Source: Magnaporthiopsis rhizophila
Lineage: Eukaryota > Ascomycota > Sordariomycetes > Magnaporthales > Magnaporthaceae
Direction: 5' to 3'
DNA: 64,000 nucleotides
NCBI GenBank assembly: GCA_003049465.1
Contig: PYSS01000037.1
Span: 1 to 64,000 of the forward strand
The notes beneath the pieces are model-generated. The model was not told the DNA's origin, searched no databases, and saw only the letters and a list, made by a program, of their open reading frames with translations. Positions 42,970 through 55,745 of the stretch are shown piece by piece; positions within the stretch are counted from its first letter, which is position 1; each line of letters begins with the position of its first letter. The position numbers and the translations under genes are program-made.

Positions 42970-45900
42970 CTATTCTAAGACACGACCAGCAACTGCCGCT
43001 CCGCTCTTGTCTCGTGTGTTTGTTTTTTTCAGAGCCCGTCCTGCCTGAATCTCACCCAAAAAACCAGCGGGGCGACCCCCACCTGCGGGAGGCCCAGGAA
43101 GCTCGCCGGCGCCAGGCGGCGGCGGAGGCGGAGGCGGAGGTGGCGCCATTCCGGGCGCGGGCGGTGGTGGAGGTGGAGGAGCCGCCGGCGCCACTGACGG
43201 GGACATTGGCGGCGGTGGCGGCGGCGGCGGCGGCGGAGCCAGCGGAGGGGCCGAGACGTCCGGAGTTGGTGACATTGCCGGGGCTGGAGGCGGGGAGATC
43301 ACTGGCGGGGAGAAAACGGGCGACGAGGCAACCTGTGGGGACGACGCCGACTTGTCTCCCGTAGCAGACAGGGGCCGCGGAGGAGCCATGGTGCCAAAAA
43401 GAATGGACGCCAGCTGAGCCGCGCTGGTTCCGCCGGGCCGATCATCGTCGTCCGAGTCCGAGTCGTCCTTGTCAGATCCCCATTCATCGTCATCGTCAAG
43501 TCTGTTGCGAGAAATTGAGACCGCTGGCACCGCCTGGGGGGCAGTGTTGCGGTGGAACGGATTCGTCGACGTCTCCGGGGCCGGAGGGTTCGGGGCCACG
43601 GCCGCTGCCGCCACACGCGGGACCTGTTGGGTCGCTGCCGAAGTGGCTCCCAATGCCCCTGACGGAGCCTCGGAAGAGTGAGAGAGCATCCTGAAATACG
43701 GGTTGCGACTCTCTGTCGCGGCATCCGGGGACACCGCCTCGCCCGTCGTGATTGGGGCTGGGGCCGGGGCCGGGGCCGGGATTCCAGCTGACGGCGGCGT
43801 GTGCTTCCGCTCAAGCTCTTGGCTTCCAACCTGGCTGCCGGCGGTGGGCGTCGATGCCTGGGGAGTTGCCTGGGGATGCTCGTCGTCATCGTCATCATCG
43901 GACGACGAAGCCTCATTGTTCATCGCCTCGAGCTGCTTCTGGAGTTCTTCCTCACGCCGGCGAGCGGCTTCGATCTCTGCTCGGCGCGCTGCAAGCTTGG
44001 CCTCCTTCTCCTTGGCCTCGGCAAGTGCGGCCTTCTTCTTGCGCTTCTCTTCCTCCTTCCTGAGCTTGCCCTGGCGAACCTGTTCCTCCAGCGCCTTAAG
44101 GCGAGCTTCGGCCGCTTCGTTCTCCCTTGCGAGCGCATCCTCTTCCTCTTTGGCCCGTTGTCTAGAGCGGAATTAATGTCAGCCTGTGTCAGAACATGCG
44201 GAGCCGCCTCAATGTCTCCTCCATAGGCAGACGACTGTGGTAACCACACGACTGTGGACTTACTCCATCTGGCGGGTTCGCTGTAGCTGATCCTCTTGCT
44301 CCTGCGCGATTCTTTCCTCCTCGGCCTTCTTGGCGGCATCACGCTCGCCTCCCCTTCGGCTGGGAGGCGCTGGAGGCGGCGGCTTCGACTCGGGTTTTGG
44401 CGCAGGCGGTGCGACTGGGGATGGCGGGCCCTGCTCCTCCGCAAGCCTAGCCTGCCGCTCCGCCTCGCGCTTTGCATCCTCTTCCTCTGCCTGGCGGAGC
44501 TTGGCTGCTCTTTCGGCGCGTTCCCGCTCCGCCCGCTGAGCTGCAGTCTCCCCGCTCTTAGTGGGCGCTTTGATCCCGAGCGCCGCCAGCCTCTCTGCCA
44601 TCCGCTGCTCTGCCTGTTGTTTGATGAATGCAGCCCTCTCTTCTGGCGTCTTGTATGAGGAGTACGAGGACCCACCCCCTGAGGGGTTTGATGGCGGCGT
44701 TGCCGTACGCGCGCCCAGCGTGGAGGGGCTCGCGTGGCGGGCCGCCGATGGCGGATCAGCAGGCGCTGTTGAGCGCTCGACACGACGATCCTCTGCCCTG
44801 ATGCGGTTTGACCGGCTCGACCTCTGCAGGTCAAAGATGAAGTCTCTGACTTCGTCCTCGACGCCCAGGGCATCCTCCCACCGTCGCTGTTCGTGCTCGC
44901 TCTCCGCTGTCCTTGCGCCCGCCTTCAAGCTGTCCTCAATGCCTCGCGCAAACTCCTGAACGCTATCCTCGACATCCTTCACCATGCGCTCGTTGTTGTC
45001 TCTCTCCGTGCGCGCTTTGAGGCTTTCCTCTTCCAAGCGCCTGGGCGCATCCAAGTCCTCGCTACTCACGTCAACCTTTTTTCCGGTGAGTTCCGCGGTT
45101 CGCTGCTGCATCATCGCCTTTGCCCTAGCCCTCCTTCGGTCCGACTCGGTAACAGTGCCGCCAGGGCCGGTGCCGACAATGGCAGAGGCGCCCCCTGGGT
45201 GAGCCTTGGCGTCTCGCAGCCTGAAGAGCTCCAACCGGGCCTCAAAAATAGCCTTCTCAGTCTTCCTTACCTGCGAGGCGAGGTCTGGGATGCCGTCCTT
45301 GAGATTCTGCAGCTGACGCGTCAGAGCACGCCGCTCGGCGTCCGATTCGCCGCTTGGGAGCGGAGCATCCGGGTGAGCATCCATGTCCTCTTGAATACGG
45401 CGGATGCGGCGATAGAGTTCCTCGGCTTCTTTGCGATCTCTCCTGTCGAGAACATCGTCCTCTTCCAAAGCCTTCTCGTCCTTGAAGTCCATGGCGTCCA
45501 GAAGGACTTGCTTCTCCTTTATCTTCTTCCTCAGTTGTTCGAGACTGAGGTCGTCGGTGGCCGCCACAGAAGACGGCGACTCGGGCCTCGGGGAGCCGTT
45601 GCCAATGCGGCGGCGCGCACTGGACCTGTAGCCGACGGCATCATCGTCGTTCTTGAATACGGTCGCGTCCTTGCGGGCACCGCCCCCTGGGACGCCCCCA
45701 GTGCCTCGGAAGGAGTGCGTCTTGAGGTAGCTGACACCGGTCTTCTGTGGAAGCAAAGCGGCACCCGAGTTCTTGCGAAAGTCAGACTCTTGGTTGAGCA
45801 TGCTCTTGATGGTTCCGATTGACTGGCTAAGATTCCGGGTCGACGGAGGAACAAGCTCAGGTGGGAGGTTGTTTGGCAGGGGGTATCCGTTGAGTTTACG

Positions 45901-47562
45901 GTAGATTAGATGCATAGCCACGGCAAACTCGTCCAGATCCAGGCGCCCCTTGTTCCCATGGTCTGCCAAGGTCCAGACACGTTCGAGATCGGGCTTGTCG
46001 AGGCCACTCTGGCCAAAGATTTCGATAGCCTGGCTGCCCGCAATGTATCCCTTGTTCATACCGTCCCACGCCTTGAAGAGGGCGTCGTAGCGGGTCTTTT
46101 CGTCCTTGGTAATGGCCCAGGGAATGACTGCATTGCCCTGTAATCCAGCTGTAGTGAAACTGCCTTGTTCGCGGCCCTGCTGAGGCATCATCCGGGCATG
46201 CAATGCGTCTATGTTGGGGAGACCGGTCGAAGGTGTGTTCACCAAGCCCCACTGGCCCGGCCTTCCAGTGGGCTGCGCGTTAAGGGGCGCTGCCATCCCT
46301 CCGGGGCTGAGACCGGTGGGCATCGGAGGCATGGGCGGGCGCAGTCCCGTGTACCCGGTGGCTTGAGGATTCTGAGTGCCGGGAAAGCCCGTAAGCTGGG
46401 GCTGCAGGCCCGCCGATTGGCCGAGAAAGCCCTGCTGCGACGTAGGAAAGCCCGTCATCTGGGCCTGCAAGAGTTGCGAGTTGGAAGACTGGGGCTGCGG
46501 ATGCTGGATTGTGGGGGGTGTAGCCGTGCTCTGCCTCAGCGAGAAGTCCGGGGCGTTCCCTGCCGAAGACGAAGCATTGCCTCCATCATCTGCCACGCTG
46601 AAGTTTATGATGTCCACCATACTTGACACCTCGTTCTTTATGTTTTCCGGCAGACTGGAAGGCAACGCTTTGCCGTTCATACGGAGGTTACATAGATACA
46701 TTGCGAGCGCGAACTCGGGGAAATGCAGCTGCCCGGAACGGGTGGTATCGGCTAGAGTCCTGGCAGAGATAACCGTCAAATGTCAATCTCGGGTACTAGA
46801 GAAGGCAGACGGGCGCACCCGGACATCATAGGCAGATTGGGTGCAAGGACCATACCAGATATGCGATAGGTGCTCTCCGTCAAGCCGAGACCGGAGGAGG
46901 ATATCACGGGCCTTATCACCCGACATTGTGGTCTGTCCGTTCCCAACCGCCGACTGGAAAAGAGTTTCAAACTTGGCCTGGTCCTGGGCGGTGATGAATG
47001 AAAGGCGAATGTTAGGAATCTTGCTGCCCGACTTTTCGGTGCGTCGATCCTTGGAGGGGGTTGATGGGCCTCCCGTCTGGAAAGAAGCGGCCATTTGGCT
47101 GAAGCCAGTCGGCTGTGGCTTCATTGGTGGGGGAGATATGGACGGGGGTTGAGCCGTGTGTTGACTTTGAGCAGACAGGAACGCTGAGGGCGCTTGTTGC
47201 TGCTGTTGCTGCTGCGGTTGCTGCTGCTGCGGTTGCTGCTGCTGCGGTTGCTGTAACTGCTGGAACTGCTGTTGAAGATGTGCCGGCATTGACGGAACGG
47301 GAGGAGCTCCTGCTTGGAAGCCTTGCTGCTGAGTGGGGAAACCAGTATACTGGGGGTTGAGCGATGCGGCAGGTTGGCCTGACTGCATTCCAGGATAGCC
47401 CGTGAACTGTTGCTGCAGGCCAGGCTGCACAAACCCGGTGGGCTGGGGAACGAACGCGCCCGGCTGCTGCTGGCCCGGACTGGGGTTGAAAGAGCCGCCA
47501 TACTGTTGAGCCCCGGGGTGTAGGCCACCGGGGCCGCCGAGGAACGCGTTGGGGTTCGACAT
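42970..47562 (-). CDS. PAN1: PAN1, endocytic EH-domain scaffold of actin patches
   Basis: Exons 47562-46856, 46759-44264 and 44161-42970 (minus strand) encode 1464 residues. Pan1, with End3 and Sla1, couples endocytic coats to Arp2/3-driven actin assembly (family knowledge). Two EH domains lie at about 190-285 and 447-538 (TLADTTRSGQLHFPEFALAM; WTLADHGNKGRLDLDEFAVA). Coiled coil is at about 640-770 and again around residues 1050-1145, where Lys/Glu/Ala-rich repeats cross the second intron. The C-terminus is acidic, then a poly-proline region, then a WH2-like actin-binding tail (GFLGEIQAGRALKKTNTRDK). At least five LxxQxTG sequences, the phosphorylation motif of Ark/Prk kinases, lie around the EH domains. 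Exon 1 also carries a PQQQQ repeat (about 105-123). PAN1 diverges from the CaMKK gene. Confidence 0.93.
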
Positions 47563-48820
47563 GTCGGCACGAGGTCCCACGCGAGCGTGGGCGAGGCTAA
47601 GGGACCCCGAGGATGAAGGATGCGGATGGCAGTACGAGGCGGTGTCGGATTCCCGAGGCAACCCAGATGGGCGAGGCGAGCGGCACAATCAGCAGAGTGG
47701 GAGAAACCCCATCCAACGTAGCTGTAGCAAGCTGCGAAGAAACTTGTTCGGCAAGTTAATAGCGATAAATTATAAGAGAGCGAGATAGAAAGAAAGAAAA
47801 AAAAAAGTCCAGTCCGTAGGCTGTGAAGGCTTTCCGCCTGGCACGTCCTTGCCTACAAAGGACAAAATGCGTTCGCGTTTGAGCTTCGCACCGTTGCGGG
47901 CGGACCGTGGTAGAGAGTAGGTAGTTGCCCAGTGGTACGTAAGAGCAATGACCGAGAGAGGAGAGACGTGGCTGAGGTCGTCGCAGGCCTAGGTAATGCG
48001 CAGGGGCTCGGCTTATGTAATGGACGGAGCGTGCCTAGCCAGCGGCCTAACAGCAAACGATCCAGGATGCCCCCAGCCCAGCCAGCCCTGCATCACACGG
48101 CGGATCTTAACAAGCTCTTCAGGATGCGATTGATACGTGAGTTCACATCGTAAGCCAATACAGGCCGATCATCTTGATATTTGCGGACGCATTTGTGACT
48201 GCTTTGCAACCTGATGCTTCCGAAATGTGACCAGAAAGTACCTACCTACCACCTATCCAGGTAGCAGCTTCCATGAGATACATGTTGAGATGCCATAAAT
48301 GCAGCCTTAAGGATGGGGTGAGACACTGTACACCACATTCCATCGTACGTCGGGAGCTCCATCCAGCTGATAGGAGCTGGCGGCTCGTTACCAGGAGGGC
48401 ACCTGCGCAAGCTGGGCTACTGGGGGTTGCAGACTTCAATCGCAAAGTGCCCATCCAATCCCGTCTGACAATTCCGTCCCTCAAAGAAAGACCAAATCAT
48501 TGAGCGTGCCGGCACGCGATTGCCGAGAGACCCCTCCCCAGCTATGGATTGTTTCTAGCTACCCGAAAACATATCCTGCCTCCACTACACATCGGAAAAT
48601 CCGCTGTACACCCCCAGCTACCACCTATTCTACGGGCATTCCTGGCCAGCTAACGTTCTTCTCGGCTGGGCGGTACATCGACAGGCGAAAGGAACTGCGT
48701 GGCCTTGCCCAAGGAGCTTGAGGCAGGTCCGAGCTGGTCCCCTGCACCCGCATCGTCAGTACCCCGCGTCAGGTTTGGCAAGCATCGAAAACGACCTCTC
48801 ACGGGCTACCTGGGTAGGCG
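47563..48820. promoter_or_regulatory. PAN1/CaMKK divergent intergenic region
   Basis: 1258 bp between head-to-head start codons. It includes ACCTACCTACC near 48241-48251, another instance of the dispersed TAGGTA-like motif. No convincing gene: frames up to about 90 codons lack conservation cues. In-frame stop TAG at 48815-48817 limits the CaMKK start. Confidence 0.5.
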
Positions 48821-51338
48821 ATGCCGCCTTCGCAGGCCATGGCCGACAGCGGTCCGATTTTGGCCACCCCCCAGTCGCCTGGCATCTGCATCGACTTCCA
48901 TGGCGACTCCGACAAGCAGGATAGCTCCGTGCGGCCTCCGCTGGGTACCAACTTGTAGGTGCTGAAACGGAACTCATAGCCTATGGGCCTCTTCTGATGT
49001 GACTTGTTCCCCGCAGGTCGGCACCGGCGGTGCAGCAGACATATCAAAGTCCCATGCGCCAGCACAGGCGGACGCCCTCTCAGCATCGCGAGGTCAAGGT
49101 TGGCACCGCTTCACTCCCGAATGCCTAAGCCCCCGAGCGCAATGCTGACTATGCATGCACATGCGCAGGAAACATTAAATGCCCGCTCCGAATACACCAG
49201 CGATGATCCTGACGGCCAGTGGCACCACCGAATCAACCAGTACACCATCAAGGAGGAGATCGGCAGGGGCTCCTTCGGCGCCGTCCACCTTGCCGTGGAT
49301 CAGTTCGGTAACGAGTTTGTACGAAGAGGCGAACACCACACTCCCGCTTCTAGGGTGTGCTAGCCTCAGCTAACCTCCCGTGGCCCCCAGGCTGTCAAGG
49401 AGTTCTCCAAGACGCGGCTGCGCAAGCGGGCGCAGTCCAACATACTCAAGGGGCCGCGACACCCTGGCCAACTCCCCCGCCGCGGTCCCGCATTCCACTC
49501 TGCCATCGGATCGCGTTTGAACGACCATCGAAGCGCCGAGGCCAAGGATGCCCTCCATCTGATTCGCGAAGAGGTCGCGATAATGATGAAGCTCAACCAC
49601 CCGAACCTAGTGCAGCTAATCGAGGTGCTCGACGATCCCGAGGAGGACTCCTTGTACATGGTGCTAGAGATGTGCAAGAAGGGCGTCGTGATGCAGGTAG
49701 GCCTGGACCAGGTCGCCAAACCCTATCCCGAGGAGACGTGCCGCCATTGGTTCCGCGATCTCATCTTGGGAATCGAGTACTGTAAGTGTGCTTCTTGACA
49801 ACCCAGGAAACCTCTACGACACACCCCGCGTTCACCAGCTGGCCGTCATGACTTACGACGGATGTGTATACGTATCGCATCGGACACTTGCGCATAAAAC
49901 AGTGCACGCTCAGAGTATAATCCATCGGGACATCAAACCAGACAATTTGCTTCTTACGAACGAAGACGTCCTCAAGGTGGTCGATTTTGGTGTGTCGGAG
50001 ATGTTTGAAAAGGCCGACGATATGCGCACAGCCAAGTCGGCCGGGTCCCCGGCTTTTCTGCCCCCTGAACTCTGCGTGGCGAGGCACGGAAACGTGTCGG
50101 GGACCGCCGCGGACATTTGGTCCATGGGCGTGTCACTATACTGCCTTCGCTATGGGAGGATACCTTTCGACAAGTCCACACCCCTCGAGATCTACGAGGC
50201 CATCAAGACCGAGCCTCTAAGCTTGCCGTCTGACGAGGGCGAAGACTTTGCCGACCTCATGGGCCGAATAATGGATAAGGATCCGGTCCGGCGCATTACC
50301 ATGGCTGAGTTGAGGGTAAGCGGTTGTAGCCCCCTAAAAGCTCGGTTTGGACACAAGCCCTTGTCTGACCCCTCTTTTCACCACTCCCTCTTGCACAGGA
50401 GCACCCCTGGGTCACGAAGAAAGGCTGCGATCCTCTTCTAAGCGCCGAGGAAAACTGTGCGGTCATCGTCGAGCCACCCAACGACCTTGAAGTCAGTCAC
50501 GCCTTCACACGAAGGATGAGTCATCTGCTTTGTGTGGTAGGTTCACGTCCGCTGGCGTTCGTCCCGATGACTTCTCTGGAGGGCTCCCGAGGGATATCCA
50601 CCCCTTCCTCCCTAGTGCAGTTAGCTCATGCACCACCCATCGTTCAAGATGAAAGCAATATCTAGGTTTAAGAGCCTTCTGTCATCCCGAAGTGCACCTG
50701 CGACTCCCCGGCGCGTTCCCCCTGTCGACCACCCAAGGAAACGGGATGTGCAGACGACGGGACAAGAGGCAAACCCGGAGCGCTGTGATTCCAATGTCGA
50801 GGCACCGCGGGCGAAAGATTTGCCGGATGCGGATCGGCTGAGGACTAGCGCAGAGCAGGCGGCAGCCCTCGTGGCGGAGCGCACCAAGCTCCTCCAGGCC
50901 GGCAGAGAGTTGACGGATGGGGCGAAAGGCCAGGTGCACAGCCCTACAGACACGGCACCCCTCTTCCTTGGGATCGGCACGGGCGGGCGCGACGACTTCA
51001 GCTCAGACGAGCCCCCGGCCGATGTAGTCTCGGACTCGCCGGTGGCAGCGGAATTCAACGTGTACGATCGGGCGTATGAGGCTGAGATCGAGCGCCTTAA
51101 GACCCAGAGGGACCCGCACACACTCTTTTTGACGAACCTCGTCGATGAAAAGGACCAATTCCGGCGAGCCGGCGAGGTTGTCGAGGAGGCCGAGCCTGCT
51201 GGAGCAGCCGGCAATACGACCCAGCACCCAGCGCCACTCGTGGGAAAGCCGGAGTCCCCCTTTTCTGGCAGTGCCGGGAAGTTTGCCGACCTCGTGGCGC
51301 GGGCGGTGAAGGATGTCCAGGAGAAGTCAGGGCAATGA
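48821..51338 (+). CDS. CaMKK / SNF1-activating-type protein kinase
   Basis: Seven exons, 48821-48954, 49017-49098, 49169-49318, 49391-49781, 49903-50315, 50399-50536 and 50649-51338, give 665 residues. The first ATG (MPPSQAMADSG) follows an in-frame stop. Kinases of this family phosphorylate the activation loops of AMPK/SNF1 and CaM kinases (family knowledge). The domain opens GRGSFGAV (104-111), with Lys125 in AVKEF. A basic Arg/Pro-rich insert of about 40 residues before helix C is typical of CaMKK. The catalytic loop is HRDIKPDN (260-267), DFG is at 280-282, and SAGSPAFLPPEL forms the activation and P+1 segment. The tail has FNVYDRAYEAEIERLKTQ. The last intron acceptor is AAG, less typical, but only this keeps the frame at MKAISRFKSLL. 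Confidence 0.88.
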
Positions 51339-54103
51339 CGCTGGGGTGAGCGGCGGTACGATTGTGAATTAACCAGGTTTGCTGATCACATGTGCAATTG
51401 GTTTTCGTTCTAGTAGACATAGCAGGTCTTGGGCAGGAGCAGCACCACAAACTAATATGAGCGAACTATATGCGGCGTTGGGGCATTGGCTGGCTACCTG
51501 GTGGTGCCATTTTTGACAAGGTCGTAGGTTCGTCCAAAGCACCTATTCACTTCCACCGGAAAGTGCATTCCTCCGCCAGTTCTGCGTTATTAGTTGTGCC
51601 CGTATTATTGCTACGGAGACGGCAGCCAAGTGAGCGCAGGCGGAGGGCAAGATGAGGCCGTTACTGTGACTCGCGAGGTGCCCCGGAGCGGATGGGGATG
51701 TGGCGCATGGGGCCTTACCAGGTGGACAGGACAGGAGCATGAACAGAAGACATTGCTGGCCGCCCGGGTGCAATTCGCCGCAGAGACCGAAGTGTATATT
51801 TGCATACGAAGAAGACATCTAGGTGTCTGCCTCGGTTGTAGGTAGGTACCTACATGGGTACCTACCTAGGTAGGTAGGAGCTAGGTAGGTACTTACGTAT
51901 GCCTTCGTGGAAGAAAATCCCTCATATCGGATGCATACCGCCCTCTAGGTAACCTTACTCCTCGCCCAGAACACCGGCGACTAAGGCCATGCGCGTAGGC
52001 GGGTATGGTAGAAATGCTAATGAAGACACCTGAAATGGTCCTCACCGGCTGAAAGCGCCTCCTCGTTGCTAGCACTGAACAACAGAAAGCGCGCACCACT
52101 GCACACCGCCAGTGGAGCTGAGACTGCCATCTCGCCGTCTCTTGGTCGGTACCTTCTTCCAGTTTCCCAGGGAGGCTCTGGCCTCAGCTTTTCCTAGAAG
52201 GGGAGGAGATCACATTATAGGTGGGAGAAGTACAACACATTATCCTCTGTGCCTCCATACATACCTAGGTACGTACCTATACCCAGATTAGAAATATTTT
52301 ATAGGTACACATGTGTTGGTCTTCACTGATTCTTCGTCGCTGTGGTCACAAAACCTGTTCGTGGGCTAAAAAAGCGCCCAGGAGTAAGGTAAACCTAAGC
52401 CTGGTGTGGCCTGCCCTGGACGGTTTCGTAGTGGGCGTCAGCCACACTGGGAGCGACCACCTGAGTTTAGTGGGCTACCTCCTCCCTGGGGCTGCTAATC
52501 CCCGCCCCTTTTCCCGCATTCGCCCTCTCCCAATTCTTGTTGTCATTGAACATGCGGCACTTTCATTTCCCCCCCTCTCACCTTTATTAATTTTTAATTT
52601 TTTTTAAATTTTTTTTTTTTTCCCTTTTCTTTGTTGTCCTGGTCTTTCCCGTGGCCGGATACTTGGTCTTGCCAATTTCCGAGCTGGCGGCAGAAATAAA
52701 TAACCAAAAAAACAAAACGAAACCCAAACAGAGAGGGAAAAGAATTAACCAAACAAAACAAAATAAAAACAGCTCTCCAGCATGAGAACCCGGCCTGCCA
52801 ACCTCAGCCAGTGAGAGGCGTGCGCCGCGGCACCCCCTCGGCACCCTCTTGGCTGCCAAGCGTCCTCGCTCTCGGCGCTGTACAGGCCAAGCAACTCAGC
52901 TCGACGCCCGGCCGTTGCTCTACTCGTCTTGACCCTCGCCGAGACTGCTGCTGTCGCTGCCACCAGCAGTGGGCGCAGGGACAGGCTGCCCGCTCTCGGC
53001 GTACGATCCGCGACTCGGGCCAAACGGTGACGCCAGCAGCGGCTCTGGTCGGGGGTTCTCACGCGCCCGGGCGCCTGGACTGGGCACTGCTAGTCGGTAA
53101 GTCGCAACTGAGGTCGCGAAACGGCCTGGGCCACAAAGCCTCACGGGGGTCCAGGTCTCGTCCATCCATTGTCCGTCCTTTGATTTCATAACACGAAAAA
53201 ATTCCGCCCGTTCCCTTTCCGCCCACCGCATTACATACATATTACCTATTACCCATCCATCCATTCTCTTTGCCTTGAGTCGCCTCCAGAGGAGCCGCCC
53301 CTCCCCCAGCTGCCAGGGTCTTCTTTTTGGTTTTGTTTTACTATTTCTTTCGTTAATTTTATGCTCTTGCCCTCTTGTTCCGATTCTTCTTCCTCGACTT
53401 CTTCTGCACCGTCGTCACCCGTCCTCCTTCCTTTGTGTGTCATCTACTCTTGTTGGTCGAGACCGCCTGTTTTTGGTCACCCCGCTGCGTCTCCCCCAGA
53501 TCAGACACCCCAGCCATCGCAAGCAAAACTGGCTTGCTTGCCTCTCTGATCGGGGCTTGTCGGGTTTGCGCCCATCCTTGCCCTCTGCCTTTCGCCTTGC
53601 TGCCTTCGGCTTCTCTCTCATCTTTTGAGGGTTTTCTTCTTCTATTCAATTCCTTGCTCATTAATTTTTCTCACAATTTTTTTTTCCACCCACCCTCTTT
53701 TGATTTTTATCCCCACCGCTTCTTGATTGGGACGAGTCTGAAGCCTGATTCGGCCTTTTTTCTCACCTTCGTCCCCTGCGGGCCTTGTCCACCCCGCCCC
53801 TTCGCCACGGCAGGACTGCTTTATAATACCTAAAAGCTAACTAACCGGGCAGGTCACTGGGGTAGGCTGTCGCATACCTACAGCTCGCGGCTCCTGCCAG
53901 ACACGCACCACGTTGACGGTGTATACTTCGGAATCCATTCAACACAATAACACCCCCTTGCGCCGGGTCCATTCCTGTTGCTGCCTGGCTTCGGCAAATA
54001 CATAGGAACGCCTCGCTCAAACCAGCATCTCTATCCGTCCTCGCTAGCTCCACAACAAGCGACAACGCCGCCGCCCTCCGCCGCCGCCGCCGCCGCCGCA
54101 GCC
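51339..54103. other. CaMKK-SAT4 intergenic region with TAGGTA palindromes
   Basis: 2.76 kb between co-oriented genes. It holds palindromic GTAGGTACCTAC clusters at 51838-51900 and 52260-52290. An AT tract lies at about 52585-52621, and a long pyrimidine-rich stretch at about 53280-53800 is likely the SAT4 promoter or leader. Open frames of up to 150 codons in the pyrimidine-rich part are compositional. No gene is supported. Confidence 0.6.
51838..51900. repeat. Cluster of TAGGTA/TACCTA palindromes
   Basis: Overlapping units GTAGGTAGGTACCTAC, GGTACCTACCTAGGTAGG and CTAGGTAGGTACTTACGTA. Similar clusters occur at 36113-36171 (ATG101 intron), 48241-48251, 52260-52277, 59833-59856 and 60920-60932. 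Confidence 0.85.
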
Positions 54104-55745
54104 ATGGCGAGCACCTCGGATGCGAGGGCTTCGTCCTCTGGCGCCTCGCAACCCCCCTCGGTCCGATCTGTCGAGCTGCCACAGCCACCTCCCAGTCCGG
54201 CACCGAATCCCTCGCAGCAGAATAGCCAGCACGTCACGTCGAATGGCCCAGGCTCATCGGCGGAGCAGCCGCCGAAACCGACCGAGAAGTCGTCGGTAAA
54301 AGAACGCCTGACTCGAATGTTCTCGACAAAGGACACTCCTCGGCCCATGCCCTCCGACAAGGGCCCCGCATCTGACCGCGGCAACCCCCCGGTGCCATCT
54401 CCCAATCGCTTGAATGTACCTGCTCCGAGCCGCAAGGACTCGACTACCGACAAAGCCGTCGAGAACTCCGCCGCCACCGCTGCCGCGACCGTGGCCAAAC
54501 AGCGCTTCACCATCAAGCCCGAGGTGCAGGGCGGCCATGAGCACCACCTCAAGGGCAGTCGGAGACAGGAGAAGCTGTCGGACATGTTCCGCGGCATCTT
54601 GGGCGGCAAGCGGTCCGAGCAGCCGGACCATGACCTTTCGCTTGTATCAGGCTGGGTCGACACGCTCCGGCAAGAGAAGGACTCAATGGCCGCCGACAGG
54701 AGAGGCGGGCCCAATGCGTCGGTCACTCTGGTGGAGAAGTATGGCAAGTGTCAGGAGGTTGTAGGACGCGGTGCCTTTGGAATTGTCCGGATATCGCACA
54801 AGAAGATGGAGAACGGCGTGGGTGAGAAGCTGTTTGCCGTCAAGGAGTTCCGCCGACGGCCCGAGGAGACGGAGAAGAAGTACAGCAAGCGCCTGACGGC
54901 CGAGTTCTGCATCTCGTCGAGCCTGCGCCACCCCAACGTGATCCACACCCTAGACCTGCTCCAGGACGCCAAGGGTGACTATTGCGAGGTGATGGAGTTC
55001 TGCCCAGGTGGCGATCTGTACACCCTTGTTCTTGCCGCCGGCAAACTCGAGGTCCAAGAGGCCGACTGCTTCTTCAAGCAGATGATGCGCGGTGTAGAGT
55101 ACATGCACGAGATGGGCGTGGCCCATCGCGATCTCAAGCCTGAAAATCTGCTCCTCACCACCCACGGCGCCCTCAAGATCACCGACTTTGGCAACGGCGA
55201 GTGCTTCCGTATGGCCTGGGAAAACGATGCCCATATGGTCTCTGGCCTGTGCGGATCCGGCCCCTATATCGCGCCCGAAGAGTACACAAGCAAGGAGTTC
55301 GACGCCAGGGCCGTCGATGTTTGGGCCTGCGGCGTCATATACATGGCCATGCGGACAGGCCGACACCTCTGGCGCATTGCCAAGAAAGAGGAGGACGAGT
55401 TCTACGCTCGCTATCTCGAGGGCCGCCGCGACGAGGAAGGATATCGGCCGATAGAGACTCTACACCGGGTTAGTACTCCAGGCGACGCCGCCGTTCCACC
55501 CCTTGATATCCAGTTACGTTAGCATCATGTTCCCGTATTCTTATACTCTCAGACGCCGATGTGATCCCACTCGCTTGTGCAGCTGCTGACTGACATTTTG
55601 TTCCCCGGAGCAGGCCCGTTGCAGAAACGTCATCTACTCCATCCTAGACCCAAACCCGACGCGTCGCATCACGGCCTCGCAAGTCCTCAAGTCAGAATGG
55701 GGCCGCGAAATAAAACTATGCAAGGCCGGCGAGGAAGGTCTCTAG
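54104..55745 (+). CDS. SAT4: SAT4/HAL4-type serine/threonine kinase
   Basis: Exons 54104-55468 and 55614-55745 encode 498 residues. The first in-frame ATG (MASTSDARASSS) has a strong context, GCCATGG. Sat4/Hal4 and Hal5 kinases stabilise Trk potassium transporters and nutrient permeases at the plasma membrane (family knowledge). A Ser/Pro-rich N-terminus includes KERLTRMFSTKD and KLSDMFRGILGGK. The kinase domain runs from about 210, with GRGAFGIVRIS, AVKEFRRRPEETEKKY, HRDLKPENLL (about 341-350), ITDFGNGECFRMAWE and GSGPYIAPEEY. Exon 2 carries the C-terminal RRITASQVLKSEWGREIKLC. DFGNGE and the HMVSGLCGSGPYIAPEE loop are hallmarks of this subfamily. It lies downstream of, and in tandem with, another kinase gene. 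Confidence 0.9.

Noticed and set aside
44893..45822. 309-codon plus-strand frame opposite PAN1
   Set aside because: It lies entirely antisense to the well supported PAN1 coiled-coil exon, with no recognisable motif. GC-rich DNA commonly gives long antisense frames.
53275..53833. Plus-strand frames of 117 and 152 codons upstream of SAT4
   Set aside because: The pyrimidine-rich DNA yields Ser/Leu/Pro-rich frames; its position fits a promoter or leader, and no conserved residues are seen.
53978..54103. N-terminal extension of SAT4 to 53978
   Set aside because: The frame is open but begins with TTG; the first ATG, in good context, is at 54104.
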